Assembly: GCF_963662255.1 (NCBI RefSeq)
Contig: NC_085073.1
Coordinates: forward strand, 434,001-498,000
Length of the DNA: 64,000 bases
Direction of reading: 5' to 3'
DNA from: Cinclus cinclus
Taxonomy: Eukaryota > Chordata > Aves > Passeriformes > Cinclidae
Shown here piece by piece: positions 1 through 13,325 of this stretch (position 1 is the first letter of the stretch; each line of letters begins with the position of its first letter). The translations under genes were made by a program, and so were the position numbers. The notes beneath the pieces were generated by a model. That model made no database searches. It had not been told where the DNA came from and saw only the letters and a list, made by a program, of their open reading frames with translations.

Positions 1-3000
1 CCTCCATGGTGTCATAATGGTTCCTTGTTTCTATTGGGCCCCATGCTGTCACAATTCATCCCTGGCCCTTTTTCGCCCCCTGGTGTCAAATGGGATCCTG
101 GGATTATTAGTCTCCATTGGGTCACAATGGATCCTTGCTTCTCTTAACCCCTGTGGTGTCACAATGCATCCCATGCCCTTTTAGGCCACTTGATGTCACA
201 ATGAATCATTTGATTCTTGGCCTCCGTGGTGTCATAATGGTTCCTGGTTTCTATTGGGCCCCATGCTGTCACAATTCATCCGTGGTCCTTTTGCACCCCC
301 TGGTGTCAAAAGGGATTCTAAGATTGTTAGCATGCCTTGGCTCACAATGGATCCTTGCTTCTCTTAACCCCTGTGGTGTCACAATGCATCCCATGCCCTT
401 TTAGGCCACTTGATGTCACAATGAATCATTTCATTTTTGGCCTCCATGGTGGCATAATTGTACCAGGTTTTAATTGTCCCCATGCTTTCACAATTCATCC
501 CTGGCCCTTTTAGGCTAATTGGTGTCACAAGGGACCATTAGATTGTTAGCCTCCATTGGGTCACAATGGTTCCTTGCTTCTCTTAACCTCTGTGGTGTCA
601 CAATGCATTCCATGCCCTTTTAGGCCACTTGATGTCACAATGAATCATTTGATTCTTGGCCTCCATGGTGTCATAATGGTTCCTTGTTTCTATTGGACCC
701 CATGCTGTCACAATTCATCCCTGGCCCTTTTACGACCCCTGGTGTCAAATGGGATCCTGGGATTATTAGCCTCCATTGGGTCACAATGGATCCTTGCTTC
801 TCTTAACCCCTGTGGTGTCACAATGCATCCCATGCCATTTTAGGCCACTTGATGTCACAATGAATCATTTGATTCTTGGCCTCCATGGTGACATAATAGA
901 TCCTTGCTTCTATTGGTCCCCGTGCTGTAACAATTCATCCCTGGCCCTTTTTATAGCACCTGGTGCCACAAGGGATCATTAGATTTAGCCTGCATTGGGT
1001 CACAATGGTTCCTTGCTTCTCTTAACCCCTGTGGTGTCACAATTCATCCCATGCCCTTTTACGCCACTTGATGTCACAATGAATCATTTGATTCTTGGCC
1101 TCCATGGTGACATAATATTTCCATGTTTTTATTGTGCCCCATGCTGTCACAGTTCATCCGTGGTCCTTTTGCGCCCCCTGGTGTCAAAAGGGATTCTTAG
1201 GTTGTTAGCCTGCATTGGGTCACAATGGATCCTTGCTTCTCTTAACCCCTGTGGTGTCACAATGCATCCCATGCCCTTTTAGGCCACTTGGTGTTACAAT
1301 GAATCATTTGATTCTTGGCCTCTATGGTGTCATAATATTTCCATGTTTTTATTGTGCCCCATGCTTTCACAATTCATCCCTGGCCCTATTACAACCCCTG
1401 GTGTTCACAATGGATCATTAGATTGTTAGCCTGCATTGGGTCATAATGGTTCCTTGCTTCTCTTAACCTCTGTGGTGTCACAATGCATTCCAAGACCTTT
1501 TAGGCCACTTGGTCTTACAATGAACCATTTGATTCTCGGCCTTCATGGTGTCATAATGGTTCCTTGTTTCTATTGGTCCCCATTCTGTCACAATTCATCC
1601 CTGGCCCTTTTACGCCCCCTGGTGTCAAATGGGATCCTGGGATTATTAGCCTCCATTGGGTCACAATGGTTCCTTGCTTCTCTTAACCCCTGTGGTGTCA
1701 CAATGCATCCCATGCCCTTTTAGGCCACTTGATGTCACAATGGATCATTTGATTTTTGGCCTCCTTGGTGGCATAATTGTACCAGGTTTTATTTGGGCGG
1801 CATGCTTTCACAATGCATTCCTGGCCCTTTTAGGCCCATTGGTGTCACAAGGGACCATTAGATTGTTAGCCTCCATTGGGTAACAATGGTTCCTTGCTTC
1901 TCTTAACCTCTGTGGTGTCACAATGCATTCCATGCCATTTTAGGCCACTTGATGTCACAATGAATCATTTGATTCTTGGCCTCCATGGTGTCATAATGGT
2001 TCCTTGTTTCTATTGGGCCCCATGCTGTCACAATTCATCCCTGGCCCTTTTACGACCCCTGGTGTCAAATGGGATCCTGGGATTATTAGTCTCCATTGGG
2101 TCACAATGGATCCTTGCTTCTCTTAACCCCTGTGGTGTCACAATGCATCCCATGCCCTTTTAGGCCACTTGATGTCACAATGAATCATTTGATTCTTGGC
2201 CTCCATGGTGACATAATAGATCCTTGCTTCTATTGGTCCCCGTGATGTAACAATTCATCCCTGGCCCTTTTTATACCCCCTGGTGCCACAAGGGATCATT
2301 AGATTGTTAGCCTGCATTGTGTCACAATGGTTCCTTGCTTCTCTTAACCTCTGTGGTGTCACAATGCATTCCAAGCCCTTTTAGGCCACTTGGTCTTACA
2401 ATGAACCATTTGATTCTTGGCCTCCATGGTGTCATAATGGTTCCTTGTTTCTATTGGTCCCCATGCTGTCACAATTCATCCCTGGCCCTTTTACGCCCCC
2501 TGGTGTCAAATGGGATCCTGGGATTATTAGCCTCCATTGGGTCACAATGGTTCCTTGCTTCTCTTAACCCCTGTGGTGTCACAATGCATCCCATGCCCTT
2601 TTAGGCCACTTGATGTCACAATGAATCATTTGATTTTTGGCCTCCATGGTGGCATAATTGTACCAGGTTTTAATTGGGCCCCATGCTTTCACAATTCATC
2701 CCTGGCACTTTTAGGCCCATTGGTGTCACAAGGGACCATTGGATTGTTAGCCTCCATTGGGTCACAATGGTTCCTTGCTTCTCTGAACCTCTGTGGTGTC
2801 ACAATGCATTCCATGCCCTTTTAGGCCACTTGATGTCACAATGAATCATTTGATTCTTGGCCTCCATGGTGTCATAATGGTTCCTTGTTTCTATTGGTCC
2901 CCATGCTGTCACAATTCATCCCTGGCCCTTTTACGACCCCTGGTGTCAAATGGGATCCTGGGATTATTAGCCTCGATTGGGTCACAATGGATCCTTGCTT

Positions 3001-6000
3001 CTCTTAACCCCTGTGGTGTCACAATGCATCCCATGCCATTTTAGGCCACTTGATGTCACAATGAATCATTTGATTCTTGGCCTCCATGGTGACATAATAG
3101 ATCCTTGCTTCTATTGGTCCCCGTGCTGTTACAATTCATCTCTGGCCCTTTTTATACCCCCTGGTGCCACAAGGGATCATTAGATTGTTAGCCTGCATTG
3201 GGTCATAATGGTTCCTTGCTTCTCTTACCCTCTGTGGTGTCACAATGCATCCCATGCCCTTTTAGGCCACTTGATGTCACAATGAATCATTTGATTCTTG
3301 GCCTCCATGGTGACATAATGGTTCCTTGTTTCTATTGGTCCCCGTGCTGTTACAATTCATCCCTGGCCATTTTTATACCCCGTGGTGCCACAAGGGATCA
3401 TTAGATTGTTAGCCTGCATTGGGTCATAATGGTTCCTAGCTTCTCTTAACATCTGTGGTGTCACAATGCATCAGATGCCCTTTTAGGCCACTTGATATCA
3501 CAATGAATCATTTGATTCTCGGCCTCCATGGTGGCATAATAGATCCTTGCTTCTATTGGTCCCCGTGCTCTAACAATCCATCCCTGGCCATTTTAGGCCC
3601 CCTGGTGTCACAAGGGATCATTAGATTGTTAGCCAGCATTGGGTCACAATGGTTCCTTGCTTCTCTTAACCTCTGTGGTGTCACAATGCATTCCATGCCA
3701 TTTTAGGCCACTTGATGTCACAATGAATCATTTGATTCTTGGCCTCCATGGTGTCATAATGGTTCCTTGTTTCTATAGGTCCCCATGCTTTCACAATTCA
3801 TCCCTGGCCCTTTTACGCCCCCTGGTGTCAAATGGGATCCTGGGATTATTAGCCTCCATTGGGTCACAATGGATCCTTGCTTCTCTTAACCCCTGTGGTG
3901 TCACAATGCATCCCATGACCTTTTAGGCCACTTGGTGTTACAATGAATCATTTGAGTCTTGGCCTCCATGGTGACATAATAGACCCTTGCTTCTATTGGT
4001 CCCCGTGCTGTAACAATCCATCCCTGGCCATTTTAGGCCCCCTGGTGTCACAAGGGATCATTAGATTGTTAGCCTGCATTGGGTCACAATGGTTCCTTGC
4101 TTCTCTTAGCCCCTGTGGTGTCAAAATGCATCCCATGACCTTTTAGGCCACTTGGTGTTACAATGAATCATTTGAGTCTTGGTCTCTATTGTGTCATAAT
4201 ATTTCCATGTTTTTATTGTGCCCCATGCTTTCACAATTCATCCCTGGCCCTATTGCCACCCCTGGTGTCACAATGGATCATTAGATTGTTAGCCTGCATT
4301 GGGTCACAATGGTTCCTTGCTTCTCTTAACCCCTGTGGTGTCACAATGCATCCCATGCCCTTTTAGGCCACTTGATGTCACAATGAATCATTTGATTTTT
4401 GGCCTCCATGGTGGCATAATTGTACCAGGTTTTAATTGGGCCCCATGCTTTCACAATTCATCCCTGGCCCTTTTAGGCCCATTGGTGTCACAAGGGACCA
4501 TTAGATTGTTAGCCTCCATTGGGTCACAATGGTTCCTTGCTTCTCTTAACCTCTGTGGTGTCACAATGCATTCCATGCCATTTTAGGCCACTTGATGTCA
4601 CAATGAATCATTTGATTCTTGGCCTCCATGGTGTCATAATAGTTCCTTGTTTCTATTGGGCCCCATGCTGTCACAATTCATCCGTGGTCCTTTTGCACCC
4701 CCTGGTGTCAAAAGGGATTCTAAGATTGTTAGCCTGCCTTGGGTCACAATGGATCCTTGCTTCTCTTAACCCCTGTGGTGTCACAATGCATCCCATGCCC
4801 TTTTAGGCCACTTGATGTCACAATGAATCATTTCATTTTTGGCCTCCATGGTGGCATAATTGTACCAGGTTTTAATTGTCCCCATGCTGTCACAATTCAT
4901 CCCTGGCCCTTTTACGCCCCCTGGTGTCAAATGGGATCCTGGGATTATTAGCCTCCATTGGGTCACAATGGATCCTTGCTTCTCTTAACCCCTGTGGTGT
5001 CACAATGCGTCCCATGCTCTTTTAGGCCACTTGATGTCAATGAATCATTTGATTCTTGGCCTCCATGGTGACATAATAGATCCTTGCTTCTATTGGTCCC
5101 CGTGCTGTAACAATTCATCCCTGGCCATCTTAGGCCCCCTGGTGTCACAAGGGATCATTAGATTGTTAGCCTGCATTGGGTCACAATGGTTCCTTGCTTC
5201 TCTTAACCTCTGTGGTGTCACAATGCATTCCAAGCCCTTTTAGGCCACTTGGTCTTACAATGAACCATTTGATTCTTGGCCTTCATGGTGTCATAATGGT
5301 TCCTTGCTTCTATAGGTCCCCATGCTGTCACAGTTCATCCGTGGTACTTTTGCGCCCCCTGGTGTCAAAATGGATTCTAAGATTGTTAGCCTGTCTTGGG
5401 TCGCAATGGTTCCTTGCTTCTCTTAACCCCTGTGGTGTCACAATGCATCCCATGCCCTTTTAGGCCACTTGATGTCACAATGAATCATTTGATTCTTGGC
5501 CTCCATGGTGTCATAATGGTTCCTTGTTTCTATTGGTCCCCATGCTGTCACAATTCATCCCTGGCCCTTTTACGCCCCCTGGTGTCAAATGGGATCCTGG
5601 GATTATTAGCCTCCATTGGGTCACAATGGATCCTTGCTTCTCTTAACCCCTGTGGTGTCACAATGCATCCCATGCCCTTTTAGGCCACTTGATGTCACAA
5701 TGAATCATTTGATTCTTGGCCTCCTTGGTGACATAATAGGTCCTTGCTTCTATTGGTCCCCGTGCTGTTACAATTCATCCCTGGCCCTTTTTATACCCCC
5801 TGGTGCCACAAGGGATCATTAGATTGTTAGCCTGCATTGGGTCATAATGGTTCCTTGCTTCTCTTAACCTCTGTGGTGTCACAATGCATCCCATGCCCTT
5901 TTAGGCCACTTGATGTCACAATGAATCATTTGATTCTTGGCCTCCATGGTGGCATAATAGATCCTTGCTTCTATTGGTCCCTGTGCTGTAACAATCCATC

Positions 6001-7301
6001 CCTGGGCATTTTAGGCCCCCTGGTGTCACAAGGGATCATTAGATTGTTAGCCTGCATAGGGTCATAATGGTTCCTTGCTTCTCTTAACCTCTGTGGTGTC
6101 ACAATGCATCCCATGCCCTTTTAGGCCACTTGATGTCACAATGAATCATTTCATTCTTGGCCTCCATGGTGACATAATAGATCCTTGCTTCTATTGGTCC
6201 CCGTGCTGTTACAATTCATCCCTGGCCATTTTTATACCCCTTGGTGCCACAAGGGATCATTAGATTGTTAGCCTGCATTGGGTCACAATGGTTCCTTGCT
6301 TCTCTTAACCCCTGTGGTGTCACAATGCATCCCATGCCCTTTTAGGCCACTTGATGTCACAATGAATCATTTCATTTTTGGCCTCCATGGTGGCATAATT
6401 GTACCAGGTTTTAATTGGGCCCCATGCTTTCACAATTCATCCCTGGCCCTTTTAGGCCCATTGGTGTCACAAGGGACCATTAGATTGTTAGCCTCCATTG
6501 GGTAAGAATGGTTCCTTGCTTCTCTTAACCTCTGTGGTGTCACAATGCATTCCATGCCATTTTAGGCCACTTGATGTCACAATGAATCATTTGATTCTTG
6601 GCCTCCATGGTGTCATAATGGTTCCTTGTTTCTATTGGTCCCTGTGCTGTAACAATCCATCCCTGGGCATTTTAGGCCCCCTGGTGTCACAAGGGATCAT
6701 TAGATTGTTAGCCTGCATTGGGTCATAATGGTCCCTTGCTTCTCTTAACCTCTGTGGTGTCACAATGCATCCCATGCCCTTTTAGGCCACTTGATGTCAC
6801 AATGAATCATTTGATTCTTGGCCTCCATGGTGACATAATAGATCCTTGCTTCTATTGGTCCCCGTGCTGTAACAATCCATCCCTGGCCATTTTTATACCC
6901 CTTGGTGCCACAAGGGATCATTAGATTGTTAGCCTGCATTGGGTCACAATGGTTCCTTGCTTCTCTTAACCTCTGTGGTGTCACAATGCATCCCATGCCC
7001 TTTTAGGCCACTTGATGTCACAATGAATCATTTGAGTCTTGGCCTCCATGGTGACATAATAGATCCTTGCTTCTATTGGTCCCCGTGCTGTAACAATTCA
7101 TCCCTGGCCCTTTTTATACCCCCTGGTGCCACAAGGGATCATTAGATTGTTAGCCTGCATTGGGTCACAATGGTTCCTTGCGTCTCTTAACCTCTGTGGT
7201 GTCACAATGCATTCCAAGACCTTTTAGGCCACTTGGTCTTACAATGAACCATTTGATTCTTGGCCTTCATGGTGTCATAATGGTTCCTTGTTTCTATTGG
7301 T
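1..7301. repeat. Mixed satellite domain, no clear higher-order period
   Basis: About 33 monomers of several types follow one another irregularly. Types c, d, e and f are all present, along with a-like monomers near 1,215 and 4,163 and b-like ones near 1,436 and 5,176. Individual oddities include TTTATTTGGGCGGCATGC at about 1,787, a 2-base loss in AGATTTAGCC near 983, and a 2-base loss in GATGTCAATG near 5,035. No segment inside this stretch repeats another with the near-identity seen from 7.3 kb on. No gene or unique sequence was seen. Confidence 0.85.
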
Positions 7302-9063
7302 CCCCATGCTGTCACAATGCATCCCTGGCCCTTTTACGAACCCTGGTGTCAAATGGGATCCTGGGATTATTAGCCTCCATTGGGTCACAATGGATCCTTG
7401 CTTCTCTTAACCCCTGTGGTGTCACAATGCATCCCATGCCCTTTTAGGCCACTTGATGTCACAATGAATCATTTGATTTTTGGCCTCCATGGTGGCATAA
7501 TTGTACCAGGTTTTAATTGGGCCCCATGCTTTCACAATTCATCCCTGGTCCTTTTAGGCCCATTGGTGTCACAAGGGACCATTGGATTGTTAGCCTCCAT
7601 TGGGTAACAATGGTTCCTTGCTTCTCTTAACCTCTGTGGTGTCACAATGCATTCCATGCCATTTTAGGCCACTTGATGTCACAATGAATCATTTGATTCT
7701 TGGCCTCCATGGTGTCATAATGGTTCCTTGTTTCTATTGGGCCCCATGCTTTCACAATTCATCCCTGGCCCTTTTACGCCCCCTGGTGTCAAATGGGATC
7801 CTGGGATTATTAGCCTCCATTGGGTCACAATGGATCCTTGCTTCTCTTAACCCCTGTGGTGTCACAATGCATCCCATGCCCTTTTAGGCCACTTGATGTC
7901 ACAATGAATCATTTGATTCTTGGCCTCCATGGTGACATAATGGTTCCTTGCTTCTATTGGTCCCCGTGCTGTTACAATTCATCCCTGGCCCTTTTTATAC
8001 CCCCTGGTGCCACAAGGGATCATTAGATTGTTAGCCTGCATTGGGTCATAATGGTTCCTTGCTTCTCTTAACCTCTGTGGTGTCACAATGCATCCCATGC
8101 CCTTTTAGGCCACTTGATGTCACAATGAATCATTTGATTCTTGGCCTCCATGGTGGCATAATAGATGCTTGCTTCTATTGGTCCCCGTGCTGTAACAATC
8201 CATCTCTGGCCATTTTAGGCCCCCTGGTGTCACAAGGGACCATTAGATTGTTAGCCTCCATTGGGTAACAATGGTTCCTTGCTTCTCTTAACCTCTGTGG
8301 TGTCACAATGCATTCCATGCCATTTTAGGCCACTTGATGTCACAATGAATCATTTGAGTCTTGGCCTCCATGGTGACATAATAGATCCTTGCTTCTATTG
8401 GTCCCCGTGCTGTAACAATTCATCCCTGGCCCTTTTTATACCCCCTGGTGCCACAAGGGATCATTAGATTGTTAGCCTGCATTGGGTCATAATGGTTCCT
8501 TGCTTCTCTTAACCTCTGTGGTGTCACAATGCATTCCAAGCCCTTTTAGGCCACTTGGTCTTACAATGAATCATTTGATTCTTGGCCTTCATGGTGTCAT
8601 AATGGTTCCTTGTTTCTATTGGTCCCCATGCTGTCACAATTCATCCCTGGCCCTTTTACGACCCCTGGTGTCAAATGGGATCCTGGGATTATTAGCCTCC
8701 ATTGGGTCACAATGGTTCCTTGCTTCTCTTAACCCCTGTGGTGTCACAATGCATCCCATGCCCTTTTAGGCCACTTGATGTCACAATGAATCATTTGATT
8801 CTTGGCCTCCATGGTGGCATAATTGTACTAGGTTTTAATTGGGCCCCATGATTTCACAATTCATCCCTGGTACTTTTAGGCCCATTGGTGTCACAAGGGA
8901 CCATTGGATTGTTAGCCTCCATTGGGTAACAATGGTTCCTTGCTTCTCTTAACCTCTGTGGTGTCACAATGCATTCCATGCCATTTTAGGCCACTTGATG
9001 TCACAATGAATCATTTGATTCTTGGCCTCCATGGTGTCATAATGGTTCCTTGTTTCTATTGGA
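7302..9063. repeat. 8-monomer block, copy 1 (1,762 bases)
   Basis: Eight monomers that recur in full in the next 1,762 bases. Shared private features include ACAATGCATCCCTGG near the start, ATAGATGCTTGC at about 8,161, TGTACTAGG at about 8,825 and TGATTTCACAATTC at about 8,850. The left edge is set by a T/A difference at 7301 against 9063. The right edge is uncertain by about 18 bases because the flanks are also satellite. Confidence 0.9.
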
Positions 9064-10825
9064 CCCCATGCTGTCACAATGCATCCCTGGCCCTTTTACG
9101 AACCCTGGTGTCAAATGGGATCCTGGGATTATTAGCCTCCATTGGGTCACAATGGATCCTTGCTTCTCTTAACCCCTGTGGTGTCACAATGCATCCCATG
9201 CCCTTTTAGGCCACTTGATGTCACAATGAATCATTTGATTTTTGGCCTCCATGGTGGCATAATTGTACCAGGTTTTAATTGGGCCCCATGCTTTCACAAT
9301 TCATCCCTGGTCCTTTTAGGCCCATTGGTGTCACAAGGGACCATTGGATTGTTAGCCTCCATTGGGTAACAATGGTTCCTTGCTTCTCTTAACCTCTGTG
9401 GTGTCACAATGCATTCCATGCCATTTTAGGACACTTGATGTCACAATGAATCATTTGATTCTTGGCCTCCATGGTGTCATAATGGTTCCTTGTTTCTATT
9501 GGGCCCCATGCTTTCACAATTCATCCCTGGCCCTTTTACGCCCCCTGGTGTCAAATGGGATCCTGGGATTATTAGCCTCCATTGGGTCACAATGGATCCT
9601 TGCTTCTCTTAACCCCTGTGGTGTCACAATGCATCCCATGCCCTTTTAGGCCACTTGATGTCACAATGAATCATTTGATTCTTGGCCTCCATGGTGACAT
9701 AATGGATCCTTGCTTCTATTGGTCCCCGTGCTGTTACAATTCATCCCTGGCCCTTTTTATACCCCCTGGTGCCACAAGGGATCATTAGATTGTTAGCCTG
9801 CATTGGGTCATAATGGTTCCTTGCTTCTCTTAACCTCTGTGGTGTCACAATGCATCCCATGCCCTTTTAGGCCACTTGATGTCACAATGAATCATTTGAT
9901 TCTTGGCCTCCATGGTGGCATAATAGATGCTTGCTTCTATTGGTCCCCGTGCTGTAACAATCCATCTCTGGCCATTTTAGGCCCCCTGGTGTCACAAGGG
10001 ACCATTAGATTGTTAGCCTCCATTGGGTAACAATGGTTCCTTGCTTCTCTTAACCTCTGTGGTGTCACAATGCATTCCATGCCATTTTAGGCCACTTGAT
10101 GTCACAATGAATCATTTGAGTCTTGGCCTCCATGGTGACATAATAGATCCTTGCTTCTATTGGTCCCCGTGCTGTAACAATTCATCCCTGGCCCTTTTTA
10201 TACCCCCTGGTGCCACAAGGGATCATTAGATTGTTAGCCTGCATTGGGTCATAATGCTTCCTTGCTTCTCTTAACCTCTGTGGTGTCACAATGCATTCCA
10301 AGCCCTTTTAGGCCACTTGGTCTTACAATGAATCATTTGATTCTTGGCCTTCATGGTGTCATAATGGTTCCTTGTTTCTATTGGTCCCCATGCTGTCACA
10401 ATTCATCCCTGGCCCTTTTACGACCCCTGGTGTCAAATGGGATCCTGGGATTATTAGCCTCCATTGGGTCACAATGGTTCCTTGCTTCTCTTAACCCCTG
10501 TGGTGTCACAATGCATCCCATGCCCTTTTAGGCCACTTGATGTCACAATGAATCATTTGATTCTTGGCCTCCATGGTGGCATAATTGTACTAGGTTTTAA
10601 TTGGGCCCCATGATTTCACAATTCATCCCTGGTACTTTTAGGCCCATTGGTGTCACAAGGGACCATTGGATTGTTAGCCTCCATTGGGTAACAATGGTTC
10701 CTTGCTTCTCTTAACCTCTGTGGTGTCACAATGCATTCCATGCCATTTTAGGCCACTTGATGTCACAATGAATCATTTGATTCTTGGCCTCCATGGTGTC
10801 ATAATGGTTCCTTGTTTCTATTGGA
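9064..10825. repeat. 8-monomer block, copy 2 (1,762 bases)
   Basis: Direct tandem copy of the preceding block. Reading the two side by side I counted three base differences: TTTTAGGACAC against TTTTAGGCCAC near 9,430, ATGGATCC against ATGGTTCC near 9,702, and ATGCTTCC against ATGGTTCC near 10,255. That is about 99.8% identity by hand count, well above the similarity between neighbouring monomers within a block. Confidence 0.9.
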
Positions 10826-13325
10826 CCCCATGCTGTCACAATTCATCCCTGGCCCTTTTACGACCCCTGGTGTCAAATGGGATCCTGGGATTATTAGCCT
10901 CCATTGGGTCACAATGGATCCTTGCTTCTCTTAACCCCTGTGGTGTCACAATGCATCCCATGCCCTTTTAGGCCACTTGATGTCACAATGAATCATTTGA
11001 TTCTTGGCCTCCATGGTGACATAATAGATCCTTGCTTCTATTGGTCCCCGTGCTGTTACAATTCATCTCTGGCCCTTTTTATACCCCCTGGTGCCACAAG
11101 GGATCATTAGATTGTTAGCCTGCATTGGGTCATAATGGTTCCTTGCTTCTCTTAACCTCTGTGGTGTCACAATGCATCCCATGCCCTTTTAGGCCACTTG
11201 ATGTCAAAATGAATCATTTGATTTTTGGCCTCCATGGTGGCATAATTGTACCAGGTTTTAATTGGGCCCCATGCTTTCACAATTCACCCCTGGCCCTTTT
11301 AGGCCCATTGGTGTCACAAGGGACCATTAGATTGTTAGCCTCCATTGGGTAACAATGGTTCCTTTCTTCTCTTAACCTCTGTGGTGTCACAATGCATTCC
11401 ATGCCATTTTAGGCCACTTGATGTCACAATGAATCATTTGATTCTTGGCCTCCATGGTGTCATAATGGTTCCTTGTTTCTATTGGACCCCATGCTGTCAC
11501 AATTCATCCCTGGCCCTTTTACGCCCCCTGGTGCCAAATGGGATCCTGGGATTATTAGTCTCCATTGGGTCACAATGGATCCTTGCTTCTCTTAACCCCT
11601 GTGGTGTCACAATGCATCCCATGCACTTTTAGGCCACTTGATGTCACAATGAATCATTTGATTCTTGGCGTCTATGGTGGCATAATAGGTCCTTGCTTCT
11701 ATTGGTCCCCGTGCTGTAACAATCCATCCCTGGCCATTTTAGGCCCCCTGGTGTCACAAGGGATCATTAGATTTTTAGCAAGCATTGGGTCACAATGGTT
11801 CCTTGCTTCTCTTAACCTCTGTGGTGTCACAATGCATCCCATGCCCTTTTAGGCCACTTGATGTCACAATGAATCATTTGATTCTTGGCCTCCATGGTGA
11901 CATAATAGATCCTTGCTTCTATTGGACCCGGTGCTGTAACAATTCATCCCTGGCCCTTTTTATACCCCCTGGTGCCACAAGGGATCATTAGATTGTTAGC
12001 CTGCATTGGGTCACAATGGTTCCTTGCTTCTCTTAACCTCTGTGGTGTCACAATGCATTCCAAGCCCTTTTAGGCCACTTGGTCTTACAATGAACCATTT
12101 GATTCTTGGCCTTCATGGTGTCATAATGGCTCCTTGTTTCTATTGGTCCCCATGCTGTCACAATTCATCCCTGGCCCTTTTACGACCCCTGGTGTCAAAT
12201 GGGATCCTGGGATTATTAGCCTCCATTGGGTCACAATGGATTCTTGCTTCTCTTAACCCCTGTGATGTCACAATGCATCCCATGCCCTTTTAGGCCACTT
12301 GATGTCACAATGAATCATTTGAGTCTTGGCCTCCATGATGGCATAATTTTCCAGGTTTTAATTGGGCCCCATGCTTTCACAATTCATCCCTGGCCCTTTT
12401 AGGCCCATTGGCGTCACAAGGGACCATTAGATTGTTAGCCTCCATTGGGTAACAATGGTTCCTTGCTTCTCTTAACCTCTGTGGTGTCACAATGCATTCC
12501 ATGCCATTTTAGGCCACTTGATGTCACAATGAATCATTAGATTCTTGGCCTCCATGGTGTCATAATGGTTCCTTGTTTCTATTGGGACCCATGCTGTCAC
12601 AATTCATCCCTGGCCCTTTTACGACCCCTGGTGTCAAATGGGATCCTGGGATTATTAGCCTCCATTGGGTCACAATGGATCCTTGCTTCTCTTAACCCCT
12701 GTGGTGTCACAATGCATCCCATGCCCTTTTAGGCCACTTGATGTCACAATGAATCATTTGATTCTTGGCCTCCATGGTGGCATAATAGATCCTTGCTTCT
12801 ATTGGTCCCTGTGCTGTAACAATCCATCCCTGGCCATTTTAGGCCCCCTGGTGTCACAAGGGATCACTAGATTGTTAGCCTGCATTGGGTCACAATGGTT
12901 CCTTGCTTCTCTTAACCTCTGTGGTGTCACAATGCATTCCAAGCCCTTTTAGGACACTTGATCTTACAATGAATCATTTGATTCTTGGCCTTCATGGTGT
13001 CATAATGTTTCCTTGTTTCTATTGGTCCCCATGCTGTCACAATTCATCCCTGGCCCTTTTACGACCCCTGGTGTCAAATGGGATCCTGGGATTATTAGCC
13101 TCCATTGGGTCACAATGGATCCTTGCTTCTCTTAACCCCTGTGGTGTCACAATGCATCCCATGCCCTTTTAGGCCACTTGATGTCACAATGAATCATTTG
13201 ATTCTTGGCCTCCATGGTGACATAATAGATCCTTGCTTCTATTGGTCCCCGTGCTGTTACAATTAATCCCTGGCTCTTTTTATACCCCCTGGTGCCACAA
13301 GGGATCTTTAGATTGTTAGCCTGCA

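Noticed and set aside
117..404. 95-codon reading frame repeated throughout the array
   Set aside because: Starts at TTG, not ATG; length is fixed by the repeat; neighbouring copies are in different frames because 220 is not a multiple of 3; type f monomers truncate it to 68 codons through a one-base gain. No promoter or coding constraint is visible.
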